Notes under the pieces: generated by a model
The model's input: the letters and a program-made list of their open reading frames with translations, nothing else
What the model was told of the DNA's origin: nothing
The model's database searches: none
Program-made: the position numbers and the translations under genes
Shown here: positions 27,127-35,105 of the stretch, piece after piece
How positions within the stretch are numbered: position 1 is the first letter of the stretch
How the letters are laid out: the number at the start of each line of letters is the position of its first letter
Source: JBGTFE01 sp049799955
GTDB lineage: Bacteria; Acidobacteriota; Blastocatellia; Pyrinomonadales; Pyrinomonadaceae
Reading direction: 5' to 3'
DNA: 64,000 nucleotides
Assembly: GCA_049799955.1 (NCBI GenBank)
Contig: JBARIW010000077.1
Location: 99,010 to 163,009, forward strand

Positions 27127-28024
27127 TTCTTAAAAGATTCAGCAGCCTGTCGGGATAATCCGTCATAATTCCGTCAACGCCCAATCCGAGCAGGCGCTGC
27201 ATATCCGCCGTTTCGTTGATTGTCCAGACGTGAACTTTTAAGTTGCGCCGGTGCGCGGCGTCGACAAATTCTTTTGAGACGATTTGCAGGCTGCCGATAT
27301 ATTCGGGAACCTGCAAAGCCTGCATCGGCGGGCTGTATGACTGGCTGAGTCCGGTTTTCGAAAGCGTCAGAAATTTGCTGACTTCCGAAGGACTCGCTGA
27401 AGTTGCGACCTCACTGCATTCGCCGCGAAACTCGCTGAGTATCGCTTGCCTGAACGAGCCGATGATTGTCTTATCAGCCATTTTCCGCTCGTGTATCAGG
27501 CTGCATAAAGGCTTGATAATCGAAGGCGTTTCCTGTTTCGGCTCGATATTAAACGTCGTTTCGGGAAAAGCCGCGAAGATTTCTTCAAGTGTCGGGACGG
27601 TGATGCCTTTGCCGCGAAAAGGAAAAGTCCGCCCGCCGTCGGTCGAAAAACTGTAACCGGCATCGAGTTTTTTTATCTCGCCGAGCGTCATCTCGGCAAT
27701 TCGCCCGCGCCCGTCGGTCGTCCGGTCAACCGTCGCGTCGTGCATCACGACGAGCGCTCCGTCCGAAGTTCCGTGAACGTCGAGTTCGAGAACGTCAACG
27801 CCCATTTTTGCCGAATATTCGAAAGCGCCGAGAGTATTTTCGGGAAATAAACCGCCGCCGCCGCGATGCGCAAAAACCATTGGGCGCGCATTTTCGCGTT
27901 TGAAAACCGTTCTTTCAATCGCCGCATCGCCCGTTACCGATGCAAGATAAATGTAAAGCGCGCCGAGACACACAAAAACGCCGAGCATAAAATATAAGAG
28001 CCATTTGAAAAGTTTTCTAATCAC
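27122..28024 (-). CDS. Membrane-anchored glycerophosphodiester phosphodiesterase
   Basis: A 300-residue GDPD-family enzyme with an N-terminal membrane helix (LLYFMLGVFVCLGALYIYL, residues 9-27). The TIM-barrel metal and catalytic residues are present: AHRGG near 54, ENTLGAF, ELDVH and MHDATVDRTT. It hydrolyses glycerophosphodiesters to glycerol-3-phosphate and alcohols, probably on the outer face of the inner membrane. Single gene; the aminotransferase upstream on the same strand is 63 bases away. Confidence 0.88.
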   Translation of the reverse strand: MIRKLFKWLLYFMLGVFVCLGALYIYLASVTGDAAIERTVFKRENARPMVFAHRGGGGLFPENTLGAFEYSAKMGVDVLELDVHGTSDGALVVMHDATVDRTTDGRGRIAEMTLGEIKKLDAGYSFSTDGGRTFPFRGKGITVPTLEEIFAAFPETTFNIEPKQETPSIIKPLCSLIHERKMADKTIIGSFRQAILSEFRGECSEVATSASPSEVSKFLTLSKTGLSQSYSPPMQALQVPEYIGSLQIVSKEFVDAAHRRNLKVHVWTINETADMQRLLGLGVDGIMTDYPDRLLNLLRK

Positions 28025-28087
28025 GATTTTTCACTTCACAACCGACTCTTATTTTGATGCAGCTTTTCGCTTTCGCTTTTCTTTAAT

Positions 28088-29245
28088 TTATCGCAAAGCC
28101 GTTCTGAATTTCTCCAACGCGCCTTCGAGAACCGTGTCTTCGCGCGCGATGCAAATTCTCATATACGCGTCCCAATCGTCCGAATCGGCAAACGCGCTGC
28201 CGGGCGTTCCGGCGACGCCGTTTTTCATGAGCATTTCGTTGAAAGAAAGCGCGTCGTTAAATTCTTCGGGAATCCGCGTCCAGAGATAAAATGCCGAGCC
28301 GGAATTGTAGATTTTAAATCCGAGTTCGGTTAAAGCTTCGGAGGCAAAGCGGCGTTTCGCGTCGAATTTATCGCGCAGCGCGTCGTAATAATTCTCGTTC
28401 GCCATCAAAACTCTCGACAAAGCCGCCTGAAGCGGCGTCGCCGGACAAACATAAACGACGTTTGCCGCGTTATTTACCGGCGCGATAAGCTCGCCTTTGC
28501 CGTAGCAGTAACCGAGCCGCCAGCCGGAAATATTCCATGATTTTGAAAACGAATTGACCGTTATCGTGCGTTCCCACATTCCCGGCAAAGTCGCAATCGG
28601 AATGTGCGGATTTTCGCCCGTAACGTAATGCTCGTAAACTTCGTCGGAAATAACCAGCAAATCAAATTCCTGCGCGACCGATGCGACGGCTTCAAGCTCT
28701 TCCTGCGTCATCACTTTTCCCGAAGGATTGGCGGGCGTGCAGACGATAATCGCCTTCAAAGGAAATTCGTTTCGGCTGACGAGATTTTTGCAGCGCTCGC
28801 GCAAAGCTTCTTTTTCAAAGCCGAGCTGCGCGTCGAGTTCGAAAGTTTCCGTTTGCGCGCCGTATTCTTCCAGAATTCGCCGGTGATACGGATAATAAGG
28901 CTCGAAAACCAGAGCGGATTTATTTCGCAGGTAGCTTTGCGCGATGCCGATGAGCGCGCCCGTTCCGCCGGTCGTAATCATCAGTTCGAGCGGTTTCGCG
29001 TCCGTCTCAATCTCGATTCCGTTATATTTTTTAATCTTTTCGGCGACGGCTTTTCGAAGATTGGCATCGCCTTCGCTTCCGCCGTAATGATTTTGGCTGG
29101 CGGCGATAATCTCAGCCGCTTCTCTGGCTAATTGCGGGTCAATCGGAAGCTCCGACTGACCTTGAACGAGATTTCCGCTCGGCGGGACGAGCCGCGTGAT
29201 TGCACGAATATCGGGTTTTACTTTTTTGGCTGTTTGTTCTTTCAT
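28088..29245 (-). CDS. PLP-dependent class I/II aminotransferase
   Basis: A 385-residue fold-type I aminotransferase. The PLP-binding Lys lies in NSFSKSWNISGWRLGY (about residue 234), with TTGGTGAL, CTPANPSGKV and SDEVYEHY as the other cofactor-binding motifs. The family includes aspartate, aromatic and alanine aminotransferases; the substrate cannot be fixed from sequence. Start ATG at 29245. Divergent from the cytochrome P450 gene, with a quasi-palindromic repeat in the shared gap. Confidence 0.9.
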   Translation of the reverse strand: MKEQTAKKVKPDIRAITRLVPPSGNLVQGQSELPIDPQLAREAAEIIAASQNHYGGSEGDANLRKAVAEKIKKYNGIEIETDAKPLELMITTGGTGALIGIAQSYLRNKSALVFEPYYPYHRRILEEYGAQTETFELDAQLGFEKEALRERCKNLVSRNEFPLKAIIVCTPANPSGKVMTQEELEAVASVAQEFDLLVISDEVYEHYVTGENPHIPIATLPGMWERTITVNSFSKSWNISGWRLGYCYGKGELIAPVNNAANVVYVCPATPLQAALSRVLMANENYYDALRDKFDAKRRFASEALTELGFKIYNSGSAFYLWTRIPEEFNDALSFNEMLMKNGVAGTPGSAFADSDDWDAYMRICIAREDTVLEGALEKFRTALR

Positions 29246-29274
29246 ACGTTTATAAAAATAACAGTTTCAAAAGA

Positions 29275-29356
29275 AAATTTCACCACAGAGACACGGAGAC
29301 GCAGAGATTTTTTTATTATTTCTTGTCTCTGTGTCTCCGTGTCTCTGTGGTAAATT
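29275..29356. repeat. Quasi-palindromic CACAGAGACACGGAGA repeat
   Basis: Left arm 29275-29306 (AAATTTCACCACAGAGACAC...) and right arm 29325-29356 (...GTGTCTCTGTGGTAAATTT) are near-perfect complements over about 30 bases, with an 18-base T-rich spacer. It fills the divergent aminotransferase/P450 gap, and the P450 ATG begins seven bases after the right arm. Confidence 0.85.
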
Positions 29357-29362
29357 TGAACT

Positions 29363-30715
29363 ATGAAAGCAATGCCGCAAAGCAATCTGCCGCCGTCCGT
29401 GAAGCCTTTCTGGATTGGCGGGCATTTTCGAATGTTTCGCAAAAATCCGCCCGATTTTTTGGAAAATCTGGCAAAGCTCGGCGAAGTTTCGTATTTTCGA
29501 ATGGGACCGCAAGCCGCGTTTTTTATCAATAACGCGGAAATGGTGCGCGATTTACTGATTGTCAATGCTCACAAATTCGTCAAAGGTCGCGCTCTCCAGC
29601 GGGCGAAAAGCTTGCTCGGCGAAGGTTTGCTGACGAGCGAAAATGAGTTTCACCTGCGTCAGAGACGAATGATTCAGCCCGCGTTTCATCGTCAAAGAAT
29701 CGCCGAATATGCGAAAGCGATGGTCGAGTACGGCGAGAAAATGTCGGAGGAATGGACGGACGGCATCGAGCGCGACATCGACCGCGAAATGATGCGCCTG
29801 ACGCTGAATATCGTCGGCAAAACTTTGTTCAGCGCAAACGTCGAAGACGACGCCACGGAAGTCGGCGAGGCGATGACGACGATTGTTTCGATGTTTAATC
29901 TTCTTCTGCTTCCCTTTTCGGAGATTCTGGAAAAACTGCCGCTGCCGCATTCGATAAGATTCAAAAGCGCCAAGAAAACGCTCGACGAAGTGATTTACAA
30001 AATCATCGACGAACGGAGAAAATCGGGCGAAGATAAAGGCGATTTGCTCTCGATGCTGTTGATGGCGCAGGACGAAGAAGGCGACGGCAAAGGAATGACC
30101 GACAAGCAAATCCGCGACGAATGCCTGACGCTTTTTCTCGCCGGGCACGAAACGACCGCGAACGCTTTGACGTGGACGTGGTATCTGCTCTCGCAAAACC
30201 CGGAAAAAGAAGCGAAATTTCACGCCGAGCTGGACGAAGTTTTCGCCGACGGACACGCGCCCGTTATGGAAGATTACGCGCGGCTACCATATACGGAAAG
30301 CGTTCTAGCCGAATCGATGCGCCTGTTTCCGCCGGCGTGGGCAATCGGACGGCTTTCGACCGAAGAACACGAGTTCGGCGGCTATCACATCCCGAAAAAA
30401 TCACTCGTTCTGGTCAGCCCATATGTTGCGCAGCGAGACGCGCGCTACTGGGAAAACGCGGGCGAATTCATTCCCGAACGCTGGCAGACGCAGAGCATCA
30501 AGGAAGCTTCACAAAAGTATATCTATTTCCCGTTCGGCGGCGGCACGCGTCGCTGCATCGGCGAGCAGTTTGCGTGGACGGAAGGCGTTTTGCTTCTGGC
30601 GGTTTTAGGCAGAAAGTGGAAATTAAGGCTCAATCCGAAACAGAAAATCGGGCTTCAGGCGATGATTACGCTACGCCCGAAATACGGGATGCGGATGAAG
30701 ATTGAGAAGAGATAA
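29363..30715 (+). CDS. Cytochrome P450
   Basis: A 450-residue heme monooxygenase. The I-helix oxygen-binding motif is AGHETTA (about 254-260), the K-helix ExxR is ESMR, and the heme-ligand loop is FPFGGGTRRCIGEQFA with the Cys thiolate near residue 397. Length and motif style resemble CYP102/CYP4-like bacterial P450s acting on fatty acids or other lipids, but the substrate is not predictable. There is no membrane anchor and no reductase or ferredoxin gene nearby, so electrons come from elsewhere. An in-frame ATG three codons downstream is an alternative start. No ribosome-binding site is visible before either. Confidence 0.93.
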   Translation: MKAMPQSNLPPSVKPFWIGGHFRMFRKNPPDFLENLAKLGEVSYFRMGPQAAFFINNAEMVRDLLIVNAHKFVKGRALQRAKSLLGEGLLTSENEFHLRQRRMIQPAFHRQRIAEYAKAMVEYGEKMSEEWTDGIERDIDREMMRLTLNIVGKTLFSANVEDDATEVGEAMTTIVSMFNLLLLPFSEILEKLPLPHSIRFKSAKKTLDEVIYKIIDERRKSGEDKGDLLSMLLMAQDEEGDGKGMTDKQIRDECLTLFLAGHETTANALTWTWYLLSQNPEKEAKFHAELDEVFADGHAPVMEDYARLPYTESVLAESMRLFPPAWAIGRLSTEEHEFGGYHIPKKSLVLVSPYVAQRDARYWENAGEFIPERWQTQSIKEASQKYIYFPFGGGTRRCIGEQFAWTEGVLLLAVLGRKWKLRLNPKQKIGLQAMITLRPKYGMRMKIEKR

Positions 30716-30755
30716 AGTAATATTGTCTCACTAAAAAATTGGAGGCGAGAGACAA

Positions 30756-31049
30756 ATGTGGTTGCTTATTATCGCTCTGTTCGGCTTAGTCGTTCCGAAC
30801 GGAATTTTTATCTACTGGTTATTTACGGAATTCGGCGGCATTGCCGGAGTTTTGCAGAATAAGCTCGCCGTCGCGTTTATCATCGACGCGTTTATGGCGA
30901 TGTTTCTGCTTGCTTATTTCTTCGCCGTCAAACCTATCGGACGCGTCCGCTGGTATTGGTTCGTCGTTCTTTCAATCATCGGCGGACTCGGTTTCAGCAT
31001 TCCGTTTTATTGGTGGCTGAATCAAAAAGATAACCAGACCGAGACTTGA
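30756..31049 (+). CDS. Small DUF2834-like membrane protein
   Basis: A 97-residue protein with three hydrophobic segments (3-23, 38-58, 70-88) and polar ends. The loop between the second and third (FFAVKPIGRVRWYW) and the closing PFYWWLNQKD resemble DUF2834 proteins of unknown function. Ribosome-binding site GGAGGCGAG, 12 bases upstream. It is 40 bases after the P450 gene and may be co-transcribed. Confidence 0.6.
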   Translation: MWLLIIALFGLVVPNGIFIYWLFTEFGGIAGVLQNKLAVAFIIDAFMAMFLLAYFFAVKPIGRVRWYWFVVLSIIGGLGFSIPFYWWLNQKDNQTET

Positions 31050-31060
31050 AAGGCGATAAA

Positions 31061-31504
31061 TCAGACAACTTCCCACTTAAACGCGCGAAATTCTGAAATC
31101 AGCGCAAAATCTTTAGTATTTGAGGTAACAATCTTAAAACCCATTCCGGCAACACTTGCCGCCAGAAGCGTATCATTGGTCAAACGCGCTTTTCCAACTT
31201 TTTCAAAGCCGTATTTTTCGCCTATTTTATTGAGAATTTGTCCGGTAATCGACCAATCTGTTTGTTCGGGAACGAGAAGCCGGTTTATTTTCGTGAATTC
31301 TTTTTCAAATCGTGTGAGCGTCTTCAGGGCAAATTTGTCTGATGCGCCTGCGTAAAGCTCTTCTAAAACAACAGCACTTAACCACAACGGTTGAAAGACA
31401 TTTTTATTTGCAAGTGAGATTCTTCGTCGGCTCAAAATATCGCTTTGTCCGTCGCGCAAAGCCCGAATATAAATCGACGTGTCAAAAACAATGCCTTCCG
31501 CCAT
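31061..31504 (-). CDS. PIN-domain ribonuclease toxin, VapC-like
   Basis: A 147-residue PIN domain. The metal-binding acidic residues are at the usual places: D8 (VFDTSIYIRAL), E in VLEELYAG (about 47), D in NDTLLAA (about 113) and D in TKDFALI (about 132). VapC toxins cleave tRNA or rRNA. The gene is three bases after the antitoxin-like gene, giving the typical antitoxin-first toxin-antitoxin order. It is convergent with the small membrane protein gene. Confidence 0.85.
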   Translation of the reverse strand: MAEGIVFDTSIYIRALRDGQSDILSRRRISLANKNVFQPLWLSAVVLEELYAGASDKFALKTLTRFEKEFTKINRLLVPEQTDWSITGQILNKIGEKYGFEKVGKARLTNDTLLAASVAGMGFKIVTSNTKDFALISEFRAFKWEVV

Positions 31505-31507
31505 TGC

Positions 31508-31738
31508 TTAATTTTCCTCTAAGTTACCAAAAACGTCCCGAATTTCTATCTTACTTTTTAAGAAACGCTGTGTCGCTTTCGTCGCCTGCCGGTTTCTTTC
31601 GGCTTCGGAAATAACTTCATCCAAAGCGCGCTCGATTGTTTCGGTTTCCGTGCGCGCGCCGAGCAAATTCTTCGCCAGATTTAATTTGGCTTGATTGAGA
31701 ATTAAATGTTTGCGTTTTTTTTCAACTATTAAGCGCAT
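31508..31738 (-). CDS. VapB-like antitoxin
   Basis: A 76-residue charged, helical protein (IERALDEVISEAERNR) directly before the PIN toxin gene. Its first half (KHLILNQAKLNLAKNLLGAR) fits a ribbon-helix-helix DNA-binding domain, and the C-terminal tail should wrap the toxin. The assignment rests mainly on gene order and size. A promoter with an overlapping palindrome lies just upstream, as expected for an autoregulated pair. Confidence 0.7.
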   Translation of the reverse strand: MRLIVEKKRKHLILNQAKLNLAKNLLGARTETETIERALDEVISEAERNRQATKATQRFLKSKIEIRDVFGNLEEN

Positions 31739-31757
31739 ATCTGACTCTATTTACAAA

Positions 31758-31797
31758 ATTCTATGTGTAGAATAGCTGAAATTTTGCACATCTTCAA
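31758..31797 (-). promoter_or_regulatory. Promoter and operator-like palindrome of the vapBC pair
   Basis: On the minus strand TTGAAG (31797-31792) is separated by 17 bases from TATTCT (31774-31769), a good sigma-70 pair. ATTCTA-tgtg-TAGAAT (31758-31773), a perfect inverted repeat, overlaps the -10 box and lies 20 bases before the antitoxin ATG. A toxin-antitoxin complex bound there would block transcription. Confidence 0.6.
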
Positions 31798-31805
31798 CAA
31801 AAGTC

Positions 31806-34142
31806 TTATATTTCATCAATCTGCAAACGTCCGGTCAGGCTGGCGATAACGGTTGCCAGCTCGTCCGGTTCGACGGGTTTGGCGACGTGGTTTTGATAAC
31901 CGGCGGAAAGCGCACGCATCCTGTCCTGAGCGCGTGTAAATGCCGTTAAGGCAATCGCTTTTACGTTTTTCTGATGCTCGTCGGAAAGCGCGCGCGCCTT
32001 TTTAATCAGCGAATAACCGTCTTCTTCGGGCATTCCGATGTCGGAGACGAGCACGTCAGGGCTTTTATCGATAAGCTCGCTTAAACCTTCGGCGGCGGAT
32101 TTCGCCGTAACGACGGTCGCGCCGTAAAAAGTCAAAGACTGGACGAGAAGCTGGCGCGTATCGTCCTCGTCGTCAACGACCAGAATCAAAAGTCCGTCGA
32201 GACTTATTTTCGACTCGTCTTCCAAAATCATCGTGCCCGATATTCCCTGGTTCTCCAAATCCTGCGGCTGGCTGGAGGTTACGGGCAGGCTGATGATAAA
32301 CGTCGAGCCTAAATTTTCGCCCTCGCTGACGACACGAACCGTTCCGCCGTGCATTTCCGTAAGGTGGCGGACAATCGCCAGACCTAATCCGAGACCGCCG
32401 AATTTTCTGATGCTCGAAGCGTCAGCCTGCCGGAAACGGTCGAAAACGTGCGGCAGAAATTCTTCTTTTATCCCGATTCCGGTGTCCTTCACCCTGATTT
32501 CGATGCAGCCGTTTACTCTTTCCGCTTCGACGGTAACGGTGCCGCCGTTCGGCGTAAATTTAATCGCGTTCGAGAGCAGATTCCAGATTACCTGCTGAAG
32601 ACGGTTCGGGTCGCCGGAAAGATGGCTGACGCTCATTTCTTCTTTTACTTCCAGCGTGATGCCTTTGGCTTCCGCCGCCGGTCGGACGGTTTCCAGCGCG
32701 GCTTCGACAAAATTCGACGGTTTGATGTTCATAATTTCGAGCCGCAGCTTGCCGGAAATTATACGGGACACGTCCAGCAAATCTTCAATCAAACGGTTTT
32801 GCGCTTCGGCATTGCGAATGATTGTGTCGAGCGCTTTCTGCGTGGTTTTCTCGTCGAGATTTCCCTTTTCGAGAAGTCTTCCCCAACCGAGAATTGAATT
32901 GAGCGGGGCGCGCAGCTCATGCGAAACGGTCGCTAAAAATTCGTCGCGCAGGCGATTGGCGATTTCCGCGTCCTTGCGGGCGGATTGTTCTTTTTTGAAA
33001 AGCTCTTCGCGCACGCTTTCGGCTTCTTTGCTTTCGGTAATATCGCGACAGTTGCCGACTATACGAATGACTTCGCCGTTTTCGTCAAGCTGCGGCTGTC
33101 CGGTGCAATGAGTCCAGCGTATTGTGCCGTCCGCCGTCCCGACGCGAAACTCCGCATTGAAATTCGTATTTTCCTTAAGCGACTTTTGCAGAAGCTTTTC
33201 GACTCTCGGCAAATCTTCAAGATAAATACGACTGAAAGTATTTTCGTCAAAATCATCGGCGGAAAATCCGAAAAGCGAAAGGCTTCGCTCGTCAATTTCG
33301 GCTCGTTTCTCTTTTGTATCAAATATCCACGTTCCCAGATTTCCCGCTTCGAGCGCGAGACGATGGCGGTTTTCCGATTGCTCGCGCTGCCGCATCTGTT
33401 CCTCCAGCTCGACGTTTTTTTGCGACAATTCGTTAGTTCGTTTTTCTACCCGCCCTTCCAAATCCTTGTTCGCATCGCGTAGTTTATCCTCGGCTTTGCG
33501 ACGCTTCGTGATTTCACGAAAAACCGCAAAATTTGCGATGCCGAGCGATAATATTCCGGCAAAGCTGATAAGGTAGAGCATCCGGTAAGTGTTCGTTACG
33601 CTTCGGTCAAGGTCGGATTCGCGCTGTGCCAGCAGGTTTCTTTCCTCGTCCTTCATTTCGCCGATGACAAGACGCGCTTCGTCCATCAATTGCCTGCCGC
33701 GATTTCCGGCTAACTTGTCCCGAATCGCTTCCACCGAATCCTGCAACGAAGTCCGGCGCGCGCCTATCGCCTGTTCTAATACACCTAATCTTTCATCGAT
33801 TATATTTTCCAGTCTTGAAACTCTTTCCGTCTGATTCGGATTATCTTTTATAAGCTCGCGCAGGGACGGCAGAACTTCGTCTACTTTCTGCTTCGCGCGG
33901 TTATAAGGCTCAAGAATGGTTTCATCCTTCGTGATGATAAATCCGCGCGTGCCGGTTTCGGCATCCACTATCAAATTAAGCGTCTCGTCGAGATGCGAAA
34001 TTACTTCCAGCGTGTGTTTTTCCGAGCTGACCGCGCCGGTCAGCTTACCCATACTGCGAAAAGCAAATAAGACGACAATTATTAAAAGGATAATGGCGAT
34101 GGCAAAGACGAGCGGAATTTGCCTTTCGAGGGTTAGTTTCAT
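31806..34142 (-). CDS. CHASE3-PAS hybrid histidine kinase
   Basis: A 778-residue membrane kinase. Two transmembrane helices (about 9-29 and 188-208) flank a CHASE3 sensor domain (DAETGTRGFIITKDE). A coiled coil leads to a PAS/PAC domain (about 260-380). HisKA follows (TVSHELRAPLN, H408), then HATPase_c (NLLSNAIKFTPNGG) and a C-terminal receiver (about 650-770, SDIGMPEEDGYSL). CHASE3 senses extracytoplasmic signals of unknown nature. It is a single gene with no receiver or regulator partner beside it; its own receiver may be the only acceptor nearby. Confidence 0.92.
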   Translation of the reverse strand: MKLTLERQIPLVFAIAIILLIIVVLFAFRSMGKLTGAVSSEKHTLEVISHLDETLNLIVDAETGTRGFIITKDETILEPYNRAKQKVDEVLPSLRELIKDNPNQTERVSRLENIIDERLGVLEQAIGARRTSLQDSVEAIRDKLAGNRGRQLMDEARLVIGEMKDEERNLLAQRESDLDRSVTNTYRMLYLISFAGILSLGIANFAVFREITKRRKAEDKLRDANKDLEGRVEKRTNELSQKNVELEEQMRQREQSENRHRLALEAGNLGTWIFDTKEKRAEIDERSLSLFGFSADDFDENTFSRIYLEDLPRVEKLLQKSLKENTNFNAEFRVGTADGTIRWTHCTGQPQLDENGEVIRIVGNCRDITESKEAESVREELFKKEQSARKDAEIANRLRDEFLATVSHELRAPLNSILGWGRLLEKGNLDEKTTQKALDTIIRNAEAQNRLIEDLLDVSRIISGKLRLEIMNIKPSNFVEAALETVRPAAEAKGITLEVKEEMSVSHLSGDPNRLQQVIWNLLSNAIKFTPNGGTVTVEAERVNGCIEIRVKDTGIGIKEEFLPHVFDRFRQADASSIRKFGGLGLGLAIVRHLTEMHGGTVRVVSEGENLGSTFIISLPVTSSQPQDLENQGISGTMILEDESKISLDGLLILVVDDEDDTRQLLVQSLTFYGATVVTAKSAAEGLSELIDKSPDVLVSDIGMPEEDGYSLIKKARALSDEHQKNVKAIALTAFTRAQDRMRALSAGYQNHVAKPVEPDELATVIASLTGRLQIDEI

Positions 34143-34203
34143 ATCTAATTACAAAATGTTTCCGGTGAAATTATAACATTTTGTCTTGAAACACTTAACA
34201 CAG

Positions 34204-34316
34204 AGCAAAAAAGCAAAAGCAAAGAGCGTCCGCTCAAATTCATAATTGAGGCAGGACGCTCTTATTTTTTTACTTTTTACTTTTTGCTTTTTGCTTTTTA
34301 CTTTTTGCTTTTTACT
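34204..34316. repeat. AGCAAAA/CTTTTTGC word repeat around a terminator hairpin
   Basis: Left tandem 34204-34221 (AGCAAAAAAGCAAAAGCAAAG) and right tandem 34265-34316 (alternating CTTTTTAC and CTTTTTGC) flank a hairpin. Arms AAGAGCGTCC (34222-34231) and GGACGCTCTT (34254-34263) are perfect complements. The hairpin plus T/A-rich flanks could end transcription of the minus-strand zinc-ribbon gene, whose stop codon (34317-34319) adjoins the right tandem. Confidence 0.75.
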
Positions 34317-35036
34317 TCATATCGCTTCCGCGCCGACGGCTCGGTTGTAATCGAAATAAAGGTCGTTAAAATCGCGCAGAGCGCGGTTTAGAATCAAAGG
34401 AAGCTGGGCAATATCATTTGAATTGATGATTAAATTGAGGTTTCGCAGAAAGGCGTCGTGCGCGCTCATTGTCGTTCCGCCGTCTTCGACCGAAACGAAA
34501 AACAAACGCCGGCGGTCTGAAGAAGGCATCGTGTTGACCTTTTGCTGAAGAATCGCCGCGCCGCCGAATTCCGACGCAAAATCCGGCGAAAAAAGCAGAA
34601 TCTCGGTTTTGCCTTCACGCAGACGCTCGTTTGCCTGCGCCGGAGTCTGCGCGAGATAAACTTTGTAACCGGCTTCGACAAGAGTTTTGGCTATCGAATC
34701 GCGTTTTTTTCCGAGACACAAAAGAACGCGTCGCGGCTTTTCGCTCGTTTCGTCGTCCGATTCCAAAACCTTGTTTTCGGTCTGCAAAGCCGCCATCAAT
34801 GCGCGCAGAGCCGTATTGATTTGAAACTCATTTTCCTTTGCCGAAAATTCGTTTGTGCCTTCCGAAACGGCTGGCGCGGGCGCATTTTCCTTTAACTGCT
34901 CGACCGTCGATGTCGCGCCCGGCTGAACGCGAATCAGATTTTGACAGCGCGGGCAGCGAACCGTAAAATTCCCGCTCGGAATCTTCGCCTCGTCAAGCTG
35001 TAGAGAAACTGAACAATTATCGCAGCGTATTATCAT
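34317..35036 (-). CDS. Zinc-ribbon protein with degenerate receiver-like domain
   Basis: A 239-residue protein. Residues 1-38 are an MJ0042-type zinc ribbon (CDNC, then CPRC, followed by NLIRVQPG). A low-complexity linker leads to a receiver-like alpha/beta domain (about 103-225). It starts with RRVLLCLGKKRDS, so the acidic pocket of true receivers is missing; LLFSPDF occupies the acceptor position. It is therefore probably not phosphorylated. It lies downstream of pilT on the same strand, suggesting a pilus or motility role. Confidence 0.65.
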   Translation of the reverse strand: MIIRCDNCSVSLQLDEAKIPSGNFTVRCPRCQNLIRVQPGATSTVEQLKENAPAPAVSEGTNEFSAKENEFQINTALRALMAALQTENKVLESDDETSEKPRRVLLCLGKKRDSIAKTLVEAGYKVYLAQTPAQANERLREGKTEILLFSPDFASEFGGAAILQQKVNTMPSSDRRRLFFVSVEDGGTTMSAHDAFLRNLNLIINSNDIAQLPLILNRALRDFNDLYFDYNRAVGAEAI

Positions 35037-35040
35037 ATTT

Positions 35041-35102
35041 GTAATTCGTGATACGTGATACGTGATACGTTTTCTTACTGCGTATTACGTATCACGTATC
35101 AC
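35041..35102. repeat. Quasi-palindromic GTGATAC word repeat
   Basis: Left arm 35041-35069 (GTGATACGTGATACGTGATACG) and right arm 35081-35102 (CGTATTACGTATCACGTATCAC). It occupies nearly the whole gap between the pilT stop (35106) and the start of the zinc-ribbon gene (35036). The same vocabulary is found at 37714-37787. Confidence 0.8.
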
Positions 35103-35105
35103 TTT

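Noticed and set aside
29132..29565. Three short open frames in the aminotransferase/P450 gap
   Set aside because: They read through the CACAGAGA repeat and neighbouring gene ends and have no start signals.
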